Assembly (NCBI RefSeq): GCF_000300975.2
Contig: NZ_AEEC02000023.1
Span: forward strand, 1-64,000
From: Herbaspirillum frisingense GSF30
Lineage (GTDB): Bacteria > Pseudomonadota > Gammaproteobacteria > Burkholderiales > Burkholderiaceae_D
Reading direction: 5' to 3'
Length of the DNA: 64,000 bases
Position numbers and translations under genes: made by a program. The notes under the pieces were generated by a model that saw only the letters and a program-made list of their open reading frames with translations, was not told the origin of the DNA and searched no databases. Below are positions 9,179-17,563 of the stretch, in pieces; position 1 is the first letter of the stretch, and each line of letters begins with the position of its first letter.

Positions 9179-10072
9179 ATGAGCGCCAACATCGTCTTCA
9201 TCGGCCTGGGCAACATGGGGTTGCCGATGGCGCAGAACCTGGTCAAGGCCGGCTTCTCGGTCAGCGGTCATGACCTGGTCAAGGCCAGCGTGGACAAGCT
9301 GGTCCAGACCGGCGGCAAGACCGAAGCCGATTCCATGGCGGCGGTGGCCAAGGCCGACGTGGTCATCACCATGCTGCCGGCCAGCCGGCACGTGGAATCG
9401 CTCTACCTGGGCGAGGCCGGTGTGCTGGCCGCGGCCCGGCCGGGCACGCTCTTGATCGACTGTTCCACCATCGCGCCGGAAGCGGCACGCAAGGTGGCCG
9501 CAGCGGCCCGGGAGCGCGGGTTCGAGATGCTGGATGCGCCGGTCTCCGGTGGCACCAATGGCGCCACCGCCGGCACCTTGACCTTCATGGTGGGCGGCAG
9601 CCTGCAAGCCTTCGAGGCGGCCCAGCCCTATCTGCAGAAGATGGGAAAGGCCATCTACCATGCCGGCGAGAGCGGCAGCGGCCAGACCGTCAAGGTCTGC
9701 AACAACATGCTCCTGGGCATCCTGATGATCGGGACCTCGGAAGCCATCCGCCTGGGCATTGCCAATGGCATGGACCCCAAGGTGTTGTCGGAGATCATGT
9801 CCAAGAGCTCCGGGCGCAACTGGACGCTGGAAGTCTATAACCCTTGCCCCGGCGTGATGGATACCGCGCCGGCTTCCAAGGGCTATGCCGGCGGCTTCGG
9901 TGTGGACCTGATGCTGAAGGACCTGGGCCTGGCCGTGGAAAACGCGCTGGCGACCAACTGCGCCATCCCGCTGGGGGCGGCGGCCCGCAATCTGTATGAC
10001 ATCCACAGCATGAATGGCGCCGGCAAGCTGGACTTCTCCAGCATCTTCAACATGCTGGGCAAGGCGCAGTAA
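9179..10072 (+). CDS. mmsB: 3-hydroxyisobutyrate dehydrogenase
   Basis: 297 aa. The N-terminal Rossmann fold has the NAD motif GLGNMGLPMAQNL (9-21); the substrate loop is DAPVSGGTNGATAGTL and the catalytic Lys is in GQTVKVCNN. It oxidises 3-hydroxyisobutyrate to methylmalonate semialdehyde, the substrate of MmsA encoded just upstream. GAGGAG lies seven bases before the ATG and overlaps the mmsA stop. A bidirectional terminator follows at 10098. Confidence 0.93.
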   Translation: MSANIVFIGLGNMGLPMAQNLVKAGFSVSGHDLVKASVDKLVQTGGKTEADSMAAVAKADVVITMLPASRHVESLYLGEAGVLAAARPGTLLIDCSTIAPEAARKVAAAARERGFEMLDAPVSGGTNGATAGTLTFMVGGSLQAFEAAQPYLQKMGKAIYHAGESGSGQTVKVCNNMLLGILMIGTSEAIRLGIANGMDPKVLSEIMSKSSGRNWTLEVYNPCPGVMDTAPASKGYAGGFGVDLMLKDLGLAVENALATNCAIPLGAAARNLYDIHSMNGAGKLDFSSIFNMLGKAQ

Positions 10073-10097
10073 GCCACCCGGAGAGGCTGCAAACGAA

Positions 10098-10123
10098 AAG
10101 GGACGACCTGCGGGTCGTCCCTT
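10098..10123. terminator. Hairpin between convergent mmsB and denD
   Basis: 11-bp arms AAGGGACGACC/GGTCGTCCCTT with a 4-base loop. Flanking A and T runs are short, so it may work in both directions, more weakly than the other terminators here. Confidence 0.75.
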
Positions 10124-10187
10124 GCTCTATCTTTCATGTTGCTGCATGGAGAGCTGCAGCTAGTCACTTCACTTGCTGCTCACTTCC

Positions 10188-11162
10188 TCACTTCTTTACT
10201 TCATCCTCGATATGGGCGCGGATGATGTCGGCGAAGCTGGCATCTGCGGTGAAGCCCAGCGCTTTGGCGCGCTTGGCTTCGAACTGGCCGGGCCAGGAGT
10301 TGACGATGCGCTTGATGGCTTCGTCTTCCTTCCATTCGATCAGTTTGACCACGTCCGCACCGGCCACCTGTTCCAGGGCATCGACCATGTCCTTGACGGT
10401 GACGCACAGGCCGTCGATGGACAGGAAGCGTGCCAGGCCCAGATCCGCGCCATTGATTTCATGACCGTGGATCAGGTTGGCGATGGCCTGGCGCGGCGAC
10501 ATCAGCCACATGCGGGTGTCCGGCGTGACCGGGCAGACCGAGGGCTGGCCATTGAGCGGTTCGCGGATGATGCCGGAGGCAAAGCTGGAGGCCGCCTTGT
10601 TGGGCGCGCCCGGGCGCACCGAGATGGTGGGCATGCGCAGGGCGCGACCGTCGATGAAACCCTTGCGTGAATAATCCTGCACCAGCAGTTCGCCCATCAC
10701 CTTTTGCGCACCGTAGGAACTTTGCGGCATCAGCAGGGTGTTGTCCGGCACCACGGCCGGCAGTTCGCCACCGAACACCGCCACCGAGCTGGTGAACACC
10801 ACGCGCGGCTTGCTGCCGACGGCGCGGGCACGTTCCAGGATGACGCGGGTGGCGTCGAAGTTGATCTTCATGCCCAGGTCGAAGTCAGCCTCGGCGTGGC
10901 CGCTGACGATGGCGGCCAGGTGGAAGATGGATTGCGTCTCGGCGGTGATGACGCGCTCGATCACGGCGGCGTCGGCGATGTCACCGGTGACCGCTTCAAT
11001 GCGCGGATCATTGAAGCCCTGGGCCGGCACCACGTCCAGCAGGGTGATGCGCTTGATCTCCTGCTGCTGGCCGTCGCGGCCGGTGAGGGTGCCGCGCTGC
11101 AGCAGCTGGCGTGCCAGTCGGCTGCCCAGGAAGCCGGCGCCGCCGGTGATGACGATATGCAT
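10188..11162 (-). CDS. denD: D-erythronate dehydrogenase-like NAD-dependent epimerase/dehydratase
   Basis: 324 aa, extended short-chain dehydrogenase. NAD motif GGAGFLG (7-13), a FTSSVAVFGG strand and the catalytic pair in SYGAQK. The overall pattern (MHIVITGGAGFLG, SSFASGIIREPLNGQ, KDMVDALEQV) fits DenD, which oxidises D-erythronate to 2-oxo-tetronate. The usual partner genes (otnK, otnC, otnI) are absent, so the substrate is not proven. Start at 11162 has GAGGAG about seven bases upstream. Divergent from a FadR-type GntR gene with a 23-bp palindrome between them, so it is probably repressed by that regulator. Confidence 0.8.
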   Translation of the reverse strand: MHIVITGGAGFLGSRLARQLLQRGTLTGRDGQQQEIKRITLLDVVPAQGFNDPRIEAVTGDIADAAVIERVITAETQSIFHLAAIVSGHAEADFDLGMKINFDATRVILERARAVGSKPRVVFTSSVAVFGGELPAVVPDNTLLMPQSSYGAQKVMGELLVQDYSRKGFIDGRALRMPTISVRPGAPNKAASSFASGIIREPLNGQPSVCPVTPDTRMWLMSPRQAIANLIHGHEINGADLGLARFLSIDGLCVTVKDMVDALEQVAGADVVKLIEWKEDEAIKRIVNSWPGQFEAKRAKALGFTADASFADIIRAHIEDEVKK

Positions 11163-11268
11163 GTGTTCTCCTCGTGGTCTGTGGTCGCTGGTCTGGGTCG
11201 GGGGACCTGGCACCAGGCGCATGGTTGCAGTATCTGGGCTATCTGCCCGTTGTTCGACTGCGATTATA

Positions 11269-11291
11269 GCAAAGTTGTAATACAACTTTGC
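11269..11291. promoter_or_regulatory. Palindromic operator of FadR-type GntR regulator
   Basis: Perfect 23-bp inverted repeat, half-site GCAAAGTTGTA (11269-11279), one central base, mirror half to 11291. The core TTGTNNNACAA matches the TNGTNNNACNA consensus of the FadR subfamily. It lies between denD and the regulator gene and could control both. Confidence 0.85.
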
Positions 11292-11344
11292 GCGCGTTTG
11301 AAAGAAGTCGCAAAAGCCAAAGATGGCGCGGTATCATGCGCGCC

Positions 11345-12172
11345 ATGAAGACATCCTCCTCCTCCAGGCCGCAGGGATCGGCCCTCGCATCGATGGCGGC
11401 GAACGTGCGCGGCAAGACCACGCTGGCTGACCATGTCACCAGCGTTCTGGCGCAGCAGATCCGGGGCGGCGAGTTTGCACCTGATGCGCGCCTGCCTTCG
11501 GAGATGGAGCTGACCGAACGCTTTGCGGTGAGCCGCACGGTGATCCGCGAGGCGATTTCGCGGCTGAAGTCAGAAGGCCTGGTCGGTTCGCGGCGGGGCA
11601 GCGGGACGGTCGTGTTGCCGGTGACCCAGACCACGCCGTTCCGGCTCGATCTGGGCGGGGATGATGGCCGCGATTCCATCCAGGCCGTGCTGCGGGTGAT
11701 CGAGTTGCGGCGTGGGGTCGAGGGTGAGATGGCGGCGCTGGCCGCGCAGCGCCGCAGCAAGGCGCAGAACCAGGCCATCCAGCTGGCCTTGCAGGCCATC
11801 GATGCCGCTGCCGCCGCCGGCCGCGATGGCGTGCAGGAAGACTTCGCCTTCCATGCTGCCATTTCCAATGCTTCGCATAATCCGCTCTATACCTCGCTGG
11901 TGCAGTTCCTGAGCCAGTTCCTGCATGCCGCCATCCGCGTGGCACGGATGAACGAGGCGCGCAGCAGCGAGTTCGTGCAACAGGTGCGCGCCGAGCATGC
12001 GGCGCTGGCTGCGGCCATCAGCGCGGGCGATGCCGACGCGGCACGTACGGCGGCCTTGCTGCATATGGAAAATTCGGCCAAGCGTATCCAGGCGGCGGAC
12101 AAGGCGTTCTGGGCCAGTGCCGAAGGACAGGCGGCGGCACGCGACCTGGCGCGGGTAAAGAGCGGGAATTGA
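11345..12172 (+). CDS. GntR-family (FadR/FCD subfamily) transcriptional regulator
   Basis: 275 aa. The N-terminal winged helix is at about 20-90 (LADHVTSVLAQQIRGGEF, LPSEMELTERFAVSRTVIREAI, SEGLVGSRRGSGTVV). An FCD effector domain follows with metal-type His residues (FHAAISNASHN, EHAALAAAISAGD). Start is uncertain: ATG at 11345 is used, ATG at 11336 is possible, and neither has a clear ribosome site. Divergent from denD and separated from it by a perfect FadR-type operator, so it most likely regulates denD and itself in response to a sugar acid. Confidence 0.88.
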   Translation: MKTSSSSRPQGSALASMAANVRGKTTLADHVTSVLAQQIRGGEFAPDARLPSEMELTERFAVSRTVIREAISRLKSEGLVGSRRGSGTVVLPVTQTTPFRLDLGGDDGRDSIQAVLRVIELRRGVEGEMAALAAQRRSKAQNQAIQLALQAIDAAAAAGRDGVQEDFAFHAAISNASHNPLYTSLVQFLSQFLHAAIRVARMNEARSSEFVQQVRAEHAALAAAISAGDADAARTAALLHMENSAKRIQAADKAFWASAEGQAAARDLARVKSGN

Positions 12173-12210
12173 CTGCGGAAGACCGCCGGGATGGTGGCTG
12201 AAGAGGCATA

Positions 12211-12239
12211 AAAAAACGCTGCACGAGGCAGCGTTTTTT
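12211..12239. terminator. Bidirectional terminator between gntR-type gene and efp
   Basis: Six A, then 6-bp GC arms CGCTGC/GCAGCG around ACGAG, then six T. It serves both convergent genes. Confidence 0.92.
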
Positions 12240-12256
12240 ATTGGCATCGGCAAGGA

Positions 12257-12832
12257 TCAGCCGCGCACGACCTTCTTGTATTCGTTGGTGCGGGTGTCGA
12301 TTTCGATGTCGTCATCCTGGCTCACGAACAGCGGCACCATCACGACGATCTGGTTGGCTTCGATGGCGTTTTCGATCTTGGCTTCCTTCAGGACGTTGCC
12401 CGAGGTGTTGCCCTTGACGGCCGGTTCCGAGTAGGCAACCTTGCGCACGATGGTGGTGGGCATTTCGACCGAGATGGCCTTGCCGTCATAAAACACGGCT
12501 TCGCACTGCATGCCGTCCTTCAGGTAGCCGATGGCGTCGCCCATGTTCTCGCCTTCGATTTCGTACTGGTTGTACTCTTCGTCCATGAAGACGTACAGCG
12601 GGTCAGCGAAGTACGAGTAGGTCACCGGCTTCTTGTCCAGCACCACGACGTCGAACTTGTCGTCGCCACGGAAGACGCTTTCCTGGGGGCTGTTGGTCAG
12701 CAGGTTCTTCATCTTCCACTTGTAGGTGAAGCCGGTACGGGAAGAACCGTTGACGTCCGAGCGCAGGACGATCATGGGCTTGCTGTCGACCATAATGATG
12801 TTGCCGACGCGGATTTCTTTTGCAAATTTCAT
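12257..12832 (-). CDS. efp: Elongation factor P, EarP-modified type
   Basis: 191 aa, three-domain EF-P that rescues ribosomes stalled on polyproline. The loop that reaches the peptidyl-transferase centre reads NGSSRTGF with Arg at position 32, where E. coli has the lysine modified by EpmA; Arg32 is the residue rhamnosylated by EarP in betaproteobacteria and Pseudomonas. Region KWKMKNLL follows as in this subtype. earP lies immediately upstream on the same strand, 112 bases away. Ends at the shared terminator. Confidence 0.97.
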   Translation of the reverse strand: MKFAKEIRVGNIIMVDSKPMIVLRSDVNGSSRTGFTYKWKMKNLLTNSPQESVFRGDDKFDVVVLDKKPVTYSYFADPLYVFMDEEYNQYEIEGENMGDAIGYLKDGMQCEAVFYDGKAISVEMPTTIVRKVAYSEPAVKGNTSGNVLKEAKIENAIEANQIVVMVPLFVSQDDDIEIDTRTNEYKKVVRG

Positions 12833-12944
12833 AGCGATGTGTCGTGAAAAGTAGGTTTTTTCAAACTGTCAGTAGCCCACTGGTAAAACTTCACCGCAAG
12901 CCCACGTACGATTGAATGCCAAACTGCGTTAAAACTGTAGCCCG

Positions 12945-14138
12945 CTATTTTAACCCATTTTCAGCGCTGTTCCACTCTTGCTCGACCAGCTGACGGGCGA
13001 AGCGGAGCAAATTGTCCATCCAGTCGCCATTTGCCAACATCTCCTGCAGCCACTGCCCTGCAGCCTCGGTCACGACCGGCAGTTCGGTCTGCAGCGCGCG
13101 CCAGTTGGCATGCCAGTCGAGTTTGCCGGGATAGGCGCCGTTCCAGGCCCGGTTCAGGTCGGCAACGGCAGCCGTGGCAGGGTGGTAGATCTTCAGGAAG
13201 GCGTTGAGCTTGATATGGTGAAGGTTCTTGTCCTGGTGATAGATATTCCAGATGAAGGGCTTGCCGGCCCACTGGGCGCGTACGAAGGAATCTTCACCCC
13301 GGACAAAATTGAGGTCACAGCTCCAGAGCAGGCGGTCGTAGTCGGTCTGGGCCACGAAGGGCAGCACCCGCACGCTCAGGGCGCCGCGCGTGGCGCCTGC
13401 GCCGGGAACCATGGGGGCAGCCAGGAAATCCTCGACCACGGCGCGACCCACGCCTTCGGGGACGAGGCAGGTGACCGGCACCGGTGAATCTTGCCAGCTT
13501 GCAAACAGTTCGCGGATGGGCGCGTAGTCATAGCAGAACAGCGAGACCTTGCAGGCTTGCGCCTCCTGGGCTGTCACGCCCAGGCGCGCCAGCAGGGCGG
13601 GACCTGCGTTGCTGGCCAGGAAAGCCTGCCGTTGCGCTTCCAGTCCGGCCTCGACCGTGAGGCCGCCGGTACGCTGGTTGAAGCCGGGGAAGAAGAAATA
13701 TTTGGTCAGCTTCAGCGAACGATGCGGGGAGGGCAGGGTGTGGCACCCCTCGACCCAGGTTTCGGCCGACAAGCCTTCCAGGTTGAACCAGACCGGCTTG
13801 ACCGGACGCTGTGCCATGGCCTCTACGTAGCCAGGCGGGATCTCGCAGCCGAAGAACTCGATGACGATATCAGCCACGTCGGCTGGCCCATAATGGCCAT
13901 CCTGCCCGCGCCAGTGCTGCACGGTCACGCCGGCCAGCTCCTGGGTGGCGGCATCGGTCTGCACTTCCGGCCAGATGCGGCGAAAGCTGACCAGATCATC
14001 GACCCACAGGCGCACCGCCAGGCCATGTTCATGCGCCAGTTGCCGCGCCAGCCGCCAGCAGATGCCGATGTCCCCATAGTTGTCGACGACCTTGCAGAAC
14101 AGGTCCAGGGAGTGCAGGGGATTGCGGGCGGCAGGCAT
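12945..14138 (-). CDS. earP: EF-P arginine rhamnosyltransferase
   Basis: 397 aa, GT-B-like inverting glycosyltransferase (formerly DUF2331) that moves rhamnose from dTDP-L-rhamnose to Arg32 of EF-P. Visible signatures are DNYGDIGICWRLA near the N-terminus, which carries the catalytic Asp; FFGCEIP; the FFFPGFN segment; and NFVRGEDSFVRAQWAGKPF, part of the nucleotide-sugar site. The frame stays open 40 codons upstream of the chosen ATG at 14138, but family members begin near this Met (MPAARNPLHSLDLFCKV). Encoded next to its substrate efp. Confidence 0.95.
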   Translation of the reverse strand: MPAARNPLHSLDLFCKVVDNYGDIGICWRLARQLAHEHGLAVRLWVDDLVSFRRIWPEVQTDAATQELAGVTVQHWRGQDGHYGPADVADIVIEFFGCEIPPGYVEAMAQRPVKPVWFNLEGLSAETWVEGCHTLPSPHRSLKLTKYFFFPGFNQRTGGLTVEAGLEAQRQAFLASNAGPALLARLGVTAQEAQACKVSLFCYDYAPIRELFASWQDSPVPVTCLVPEGVGRAVVEDFLAAPMVPGAGATRGALSVRVLPFVAQTDYDRLLWSCDLNFVRGEDSFVRAQWAGKPFIWNIYHQDKNLHHIKLNAFLKIYHPATAAVADLNRAWNGAYPGKLDWHANWRALQTELPVVTEAAGQWLQEMLANGDWMDNLLRFARQLVEQEWNSAENGLK

Positions 14139-14264
14139 AGGGCGGGTCAGGGAACGGAGATAGATGGTAAGCAGATAAACAGCAGCAGGGCTGCATGATA
14201 CCCATTTGTGGAGACGGAAGTTGCACGGCAGTTGTATGGCCTTGAACAACACACTCAAGATTTT

Positions 14265-14295
14265 TCAAATTAAATCGCTTGCAATTTAATTTTGA
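14265..14295. promoter_or_regulatory. Candidate OhrR operator upstream of ohrR
   Basis: AT-rich imperfect inverted repeat: TCAAATTAAAT (14265-14275) and ATTTAATTTTGA (14284-14295), with CAATTTAATTTTG resembling known OhrR sites built on CAATT/AATTG. It ends 19 bases before the ohrR start. Confidence 0.55.
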
Positions 14296-14314
14296 GCGGT
14301 TTAATATTCGATCC

Positions 14315-14791
14315 ATGGACAAGACGCACACAACGACGCTACCGGATGCCTTGATCGACGAAGCCCTGCTTCTCGACAACCAGCTCTGTTTCGCGATGTA
14401 CTCTGCGTCGTTGGCAATGACCAAGGCCTACAAGAAGATCCTGGCGCCGCTGGACATCACCTACCCGCAATACCTGGTGATGATGGTCTTGTGGGAAAGG
14501 GATCAGGTAACCGTATCGGAGCTGGGCAGCCGCCTGTTCCTGGATTCTGGTACGCTTACCCCGCTGCTCAAGCGCATGGAAACGATGGGTTTGTTGCATC
14601 GTAACCGCGACGCCGGTGACGAGCGCCGGGTGGTGGTGAGCCTGAGCGATGCCGGCCGCGCCCTGCGCGAAAAAGCCAAGGCCGTGCCGCTGCAGATGAG
14701 CTGCATGTTGCCCTCGCTGGATCAGGTCAGGCAGCTTGTGGTGGAACTGAAGGAAGTCCGCAAGGGTTTGTATGGCGCCGAAGAGCAGTGA
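14315..14791 (+). CDS. ohrR: Organic hydroperoxide-sensing MarR regulator
   Basis: 158 aa MarR-family repressor. The sensing Cys is Cys25 in LDNQLCFAMYSAS, the position oxidised by organic peroxides in OhrR. The winged helix is at about 55-110 (ITYPQYLVMMVLWE, SRLFLDSGTLTPLLKRME, RNRDAGDERRVVVSLS). Start at ATG 14315; an upstream frame extension lacks support. It precedes ohr on the same strand, separated by 242 bases, and presumably represses both genes until oxidised. Confidence 0.95.
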   Translation: MDKTHTTTLPDALIDEALLLDNQLCFAMYSASLAMTKAYKKILAPLDITYPQYLVMMVLWERDQVTVSELGSRLFLDSGTLTPLLKRMETMGLLHRNRDAGDERRVVVSLSDAGRALREKAKAVPLQMSCMLPSLDQVRQLVVELKEVRKGLYGAEEQ

Positions 14792-14815
14792 TCGCACCTG
14801 TTACGCTGGCTTTTA

Positions 14816-14829
14816 TATTGTGCGCAATA
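14816..14829. promoter_or_regulatory. AT-rich inverted repeat upstream of ohr
   Basis: TATTG-TGCG-CAATA, set in an AT-rich stretch (TATAGTGAATTATTTATAGC) in the 242-base ohrR-ohr gap. It is a candidate second OhrR site or promoter element; the match to known OhrR boxes is weak. Confidence 0.35.
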
Positions 14830-15033
14830 ATATAGTGAATTATTTATAGCATTATCGCAGCAGGCAGCAAAACGAAAGCATCACACGTCATTCACGCATC
14901 ACGCAGTAGCAGAAGTCGCTGAAGTAGCAGGATGATTTAGCAAGTCGATGGTGATCGAAAGCGAATCTTTCGACGCCATGCCCCTCAAACGGAACCCGCT
15001 AGGGTTTTAACCTGAACATTGAAAGGAAAGACC

Positions 15034-15468
15034 ATGCCCTCCAACAAGATCGAAAAAGCCCTGTACACCGCCACCGCTACCGCTACCGGCGGCCGTGAAG
15101 GTTCTGCCAAGTCCTCCGACGGCGTCCTGGACGTCAAGCTGTCGACCCCCAAGGAACTGGGCGGCGCCGGCGGTAACGGCACCAACCCGGAACAACTGTT
15201 TGCCGCCGGTTATTCGGCTTGCTTCCTGGGCGCGCTGAAGTTCGTCGCCGGCCAGGCCAAGGTTGCCCTGCCGGCTGACGCCAGCATCACCGGCAAGGTC
15301 GGCATCGGCCAGATCCCGGGCGGCTTCGGCATCGAAGCCGAGCTCAACATCTCGCTGCCGGGCGTGGACAAGGCCGTGGCGCAAGACCTGGTGAACAAGG
15401 CTCACCAAGTCTGCCCGTACTCCAACGCCACCCGCGACAACATCAACGTGACCCTGAACCTGGTCTGA
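15034..15468 (+). CDS. ohr: Organic hydroperoxide resistance protein
   Basis: 144 aa Ohr/OsmC-fold peroxidase that reduces organic and fatty-acid hydroperoxides using dihydrolipoamide. Catalytic Cys63 ([11 protein letters not shown]) and resolving Cys127 ([10 protein letters not shown]) are both present, as is the conserved Arg21 after the ATATGG repeat. Start ATG at 15034 follows GAAAGGAAAG. Paired with ohrR upstream. Confidence 0.97.
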   Translation: MPSNKIEKALYTATATATGGREGSAKSSDGVLDVKLSTPKELGGAGGNGTNPEQLFAAGYSACFLGALKFVAGQAKVALPADASITGKVGIGQIPGGFGIEAELNISLPGVDKAVAQDLVNKAHQVCPYSNATRDNINVTLNLV

Positions 15469-15481
15469 TCCGTTGATGCAA

Positions 15482-15504
15482 GCGCTTCCCTTTACGGGAA
15501 GCGC
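15482..15504 (+). terminator. Hairpin after ohr
   Basis: 9-bp arms GCGCTTCCC/GGGAAGCGC with a 5-base loop, 13 bases after the stop. There is no T-run on the plus strand, so termination may be weak or Rho-assisted. Confidence 0.5.
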
Positions 15505-15509
15505 GGATG

Positions 15510-15547
15510 AAAAAATCGCCGCTGCGACTTCGGTCCCAGCGGCGATT
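15510..15547 (-). terminator. Terminator of the DUF2867 gene
   Basis: 11-bp arms AATCGCCGCTG/CAGCGGCGATT; on the minus strand a run of T follows the stem. It lies 20 bases after the stop of the gene at 15567. Confidence 0.85.
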
Positions 15548-15566
15548 GTCGTTTGCGGCTTGCCGG

Positions 15567-16127
15567 TCAGTCTGCCCGACCAGGTGCCCGCAGCAACCCT
15601 TGCAGCAGGGTGCGGGCCACGCAACGGTGGAAGGGCATGATTGCGGCCAGATAAAACTCGCCCAGCCAGCGCTTGGTTCGTACGACGGTGGTGACGGTCA
15701 GCCACTGGTCGCCGACATCGTCGATATCGCCGACATTGCCGACCTCATTGGCATCACTGGTCGCCTCCACAGCATGGCCGGATGACTTTTCCACACAGAG
15801 ACGGAAGTCGAGGTGGCTGTCATCGAGCCCCATCACCACCCGGCGCGGCTCGGCCATCAGCAGCGGGAAACCCGCCGGTGCGCCGTTGTCCGATGCGCGC
15901 TTCAAGCCCAGCGGTGCCACCAGTCGGTCGCGCAGCGCCAGCAGGGCGCTGATCCAGGCCGGTTGCGCGGCCATCATCCTGGCGGTGATCTCGGTAGTGT
16001 TCAACTGTGCCAGTTGCGGCGTAAGCCGGATGCGGAAGCTGTCGGCGAAACCGGCGCCGGGCAGCAGGGCCCAGTGGCGGGGGGCAGGAGCGATCTCTTC
16101 GGTGTGCTGGAAGCGCGATGCAGGCAT
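15567..16127 (-). CDS. DUF2867 domain protein
   Basis: 186 aa. The family pattern is visible: GAGFADSFRIRL near the N-terminus, a W-x-x-x-L-L-x-L-R-D-R-L-V helix, VVMGLDDSHLDFRLCV in the middle, and FYLAAIMPFHRCVARTLL at the C-terminus. The function of the family is unknown. An acidic Asp/Val/Gly insert (VGNVGDIDDVGD) lies between the last two conserved blocks and is encoded by a locally repetitive stretch at about 15715-15750. Monocistronic, bounded by terminators on both sides. Confidence 0.8.
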   Translation of the reverse strand: MPASRFQHTEEIAPAPRHWALLPGAGFADSFRIRLTPQLAQLNTTEITARMMAAQPAWISALLALRDRLVAPLGLKRASDNGAPAGFPLLMAEPRRVVMGLDDSHLDFRLCVEKSSGHAVEATSDANEVGNVGDIDDVGDQWLTVTTVVRTKRWLGEFYLAAIMPFHRCVARTLLQGLLRAPGRAD

Positions 16128-16146
16128 GATGACCTCGAAGCGGGTT

Positions 16147-16177
16147 GAAAAAAAGCCGGTAGCAGGGCTACCGGCTT
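16147..16177 (-). terminator. Terminator of the cyd operon
   Basis: 11-bp arms AAGCCGGTAGC/GCTACCGGCTT with a 3-base loop; seven T follow on the minus strand. It starts 13 bases after the cydX stop. Confidence 0.92.
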
Positions 16178-16189
16178 GCTCCTCCGAGC

Positions 16190-16360
16190 CTACTTGCCGT
16201 TGCGCCGCTGCTTTTCCGCCGCGCGGGCGCTGGCGAAGCGCTCGTGGGTTTCCTCAGCCTTGCGGCGCCCGAAGGCGTAGTTGGCCTCCAGCCACATGAC
16301 ATTGATGATGCCGAAGGCCAGCGCCAGGCCAATGCCGAGTATCCAGGCGAAATACCACAT
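16190..16360 (-). CDS. cydX: Cytochrome bd oxidase small subunit CydX
   Basis: 56 aa. It begins MWYFAWILGIGLALAFGII, the hallmark of CydX/YbgT, with one membrane helix and a charged cytoplasmic tail. Start chosen at 16360, preceded by AAGGAGA; an earlier in-frame ATG belongs to an unlikely extension. It is the last gene of the cyd operon, 36 bases after cydB, and stabilises the CydAB haem site. Confidence 0.95.
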   Translation of the reverse strand: MWYFAWILGIGLALAFGIINVMWLEANYAFGRRKAEETHERFASARAAEKQRRNGK

Positions 16361-16396
16361 GATGTTCTCCTTGTTCCAGTTTGCGATTGCGCGCAA

Positions 16397-17536
16397 TCAA
16401 TACGCCGTATGTTCGTTGTCGTGAATGTCCTTGGCCGTGACCTTGCCCTTGACCACGCGATACACCCAGCCGGTGTAGAGAATGATCAGCGGCAGGAAGA
16501 TCAGCACCATCCAGAACATCAGGCCCAGGGTCTTGTGGCTGGATACCGAATCCCACAGGGTCAGGCTGCTCTTCGCATCCAGCGAGGAAGGCATGATGAA
16601 GGGGAACAGCGACATGCCGGCGGTCAGGATGATGCCGGTCACCGACAGGCCGCTGGCAACGAAGGCCAGGCGGGCACTGCGCACCATGGCCAACAGCGCT
16701 GCCAGCACCGCACCGGCCACGCCCAGCGCCGGGAACAGCTTGGTCACGGGCCACTTGGCGTAGTTGTCGAACCAGGCGCCCGCGACCACTTCCACGGTCT
16801 TGGCCAGGGGAGTGAAGGCACTGTTGGCATCCGGCATGGAGGTGATGCGGTAGCCCGGCATCTGGGCCACCCAGAAGCCGCCGGCCACGAACAGCAGGAC
16901 GGTCGCCAGGGCGGCGCCCATGATGGTCTTGCGCGAACGTTCGGCCACCACGGCATCGGTCTTGACGAAGGCAAAGGCGGCGCCATGCATCAGCAGCATG
17001 GCCACCGACAACAGGCCGGCCAGCAGGCCGAAGGGGTTCAACAGGGCGAAGAAGCTGCCGGTGTATTCGACCCGCATGGTGTCGTCATAGTGGAAGGGAA
17101 CACCCAGCAGCAGGTTGCCGAAGGCTACGCCACAGATCAGCGGCGGCACGAAGCCACCGATGAACAGGCCCCAGTCCCAGGCATTGCGCCAGCGCGGATC
17201 GGCCACCTTGCTGCGGTAGTCGAAACCGACCGGGCGGAAGAACAGCGAGAACAGCAACACCATCAGGGCGATGTAGAAGCCCGAGAAGGCGGTGGCATAC
17301 ACCAGCGGCCAGGCCGCGAAGGTGGCGCCGCCGGCGGTGATGAACCAGGTCTGGTTGCCTTCCCAGGTGGGGCCGATGGAGTTGATCAGGATGCGCCGTT
17401 CGGTATCGGTGCGGCCGGCAAAGGGCAACATCATGCCCACGCCGAAGTCGAAGCCGTCGGTGAGCGCAAAGCCGATGATGAGTACGCCGACGAAGGCCCA
17501 CCAGATCAGCTTGAGTGTTTCGTAATCGAAGATCAT
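16397..17536 (-). CDS. cydB: Cytochrome bd ubiquinol oxidase subunit II
   Basis: 379 aa, about eight to nine membrane helices, the same length as E. coli CydB. Signatures are ALTDGFDFGVGMMLPF near the N-terminus, SIGPTWEGNQTWFITAGG and FFRPVGFDYRSK. It pairs with CydA to form the high-affinity terminal oxidase that reduces oxygen with quinol. GAGGAAAG lies before the ATG; 27 bases separate it from cydA. Confidence 0.98.
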   Translation of the reverse strand: MIFDYETLKLIWWAFVGVLIIGFALTDGFDFGVGMMLPFAGRTDTERRILINSIGPTWEGNQTWFITAGGATFAAWPLVYATAFSGFYIALMVLLFSLFFRPVGFDYRSKVADPRWRNAWDWGLFIGGFVPPLICGVAFGNLLLGVPFHYDDTMRVEYTGSFFALLNPFGLLAGLLSVAMLLMHGAAFAFVKTDAVVAERSRKTIMGAALATVLLFVAGGFWVAQMPGYRITSMPDANSAFTPLAKTVEVVAGAWFDNYAKWPVTKLFPALGVAGAVLAALLAMVRSARLAFVASGLSVTGIILTAGMSLFPFIMPSSLDAKSSLTLWDSVSSHKTLGLMFWMVLIFLPLIILYTGWVYRVVKGKVTAKDIHDNEHTAY

Positions 17537-17563
17537 TCTGCTTTCCTCATTTCTTCTGGTGGC

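Noticed and set aside
7504-9246. A 580-codon minus-strand frame opposite mmsA
   Set aside because: Low-complexity His/Gly/Asp composition and full overlap with a well-supported enzyme gene.
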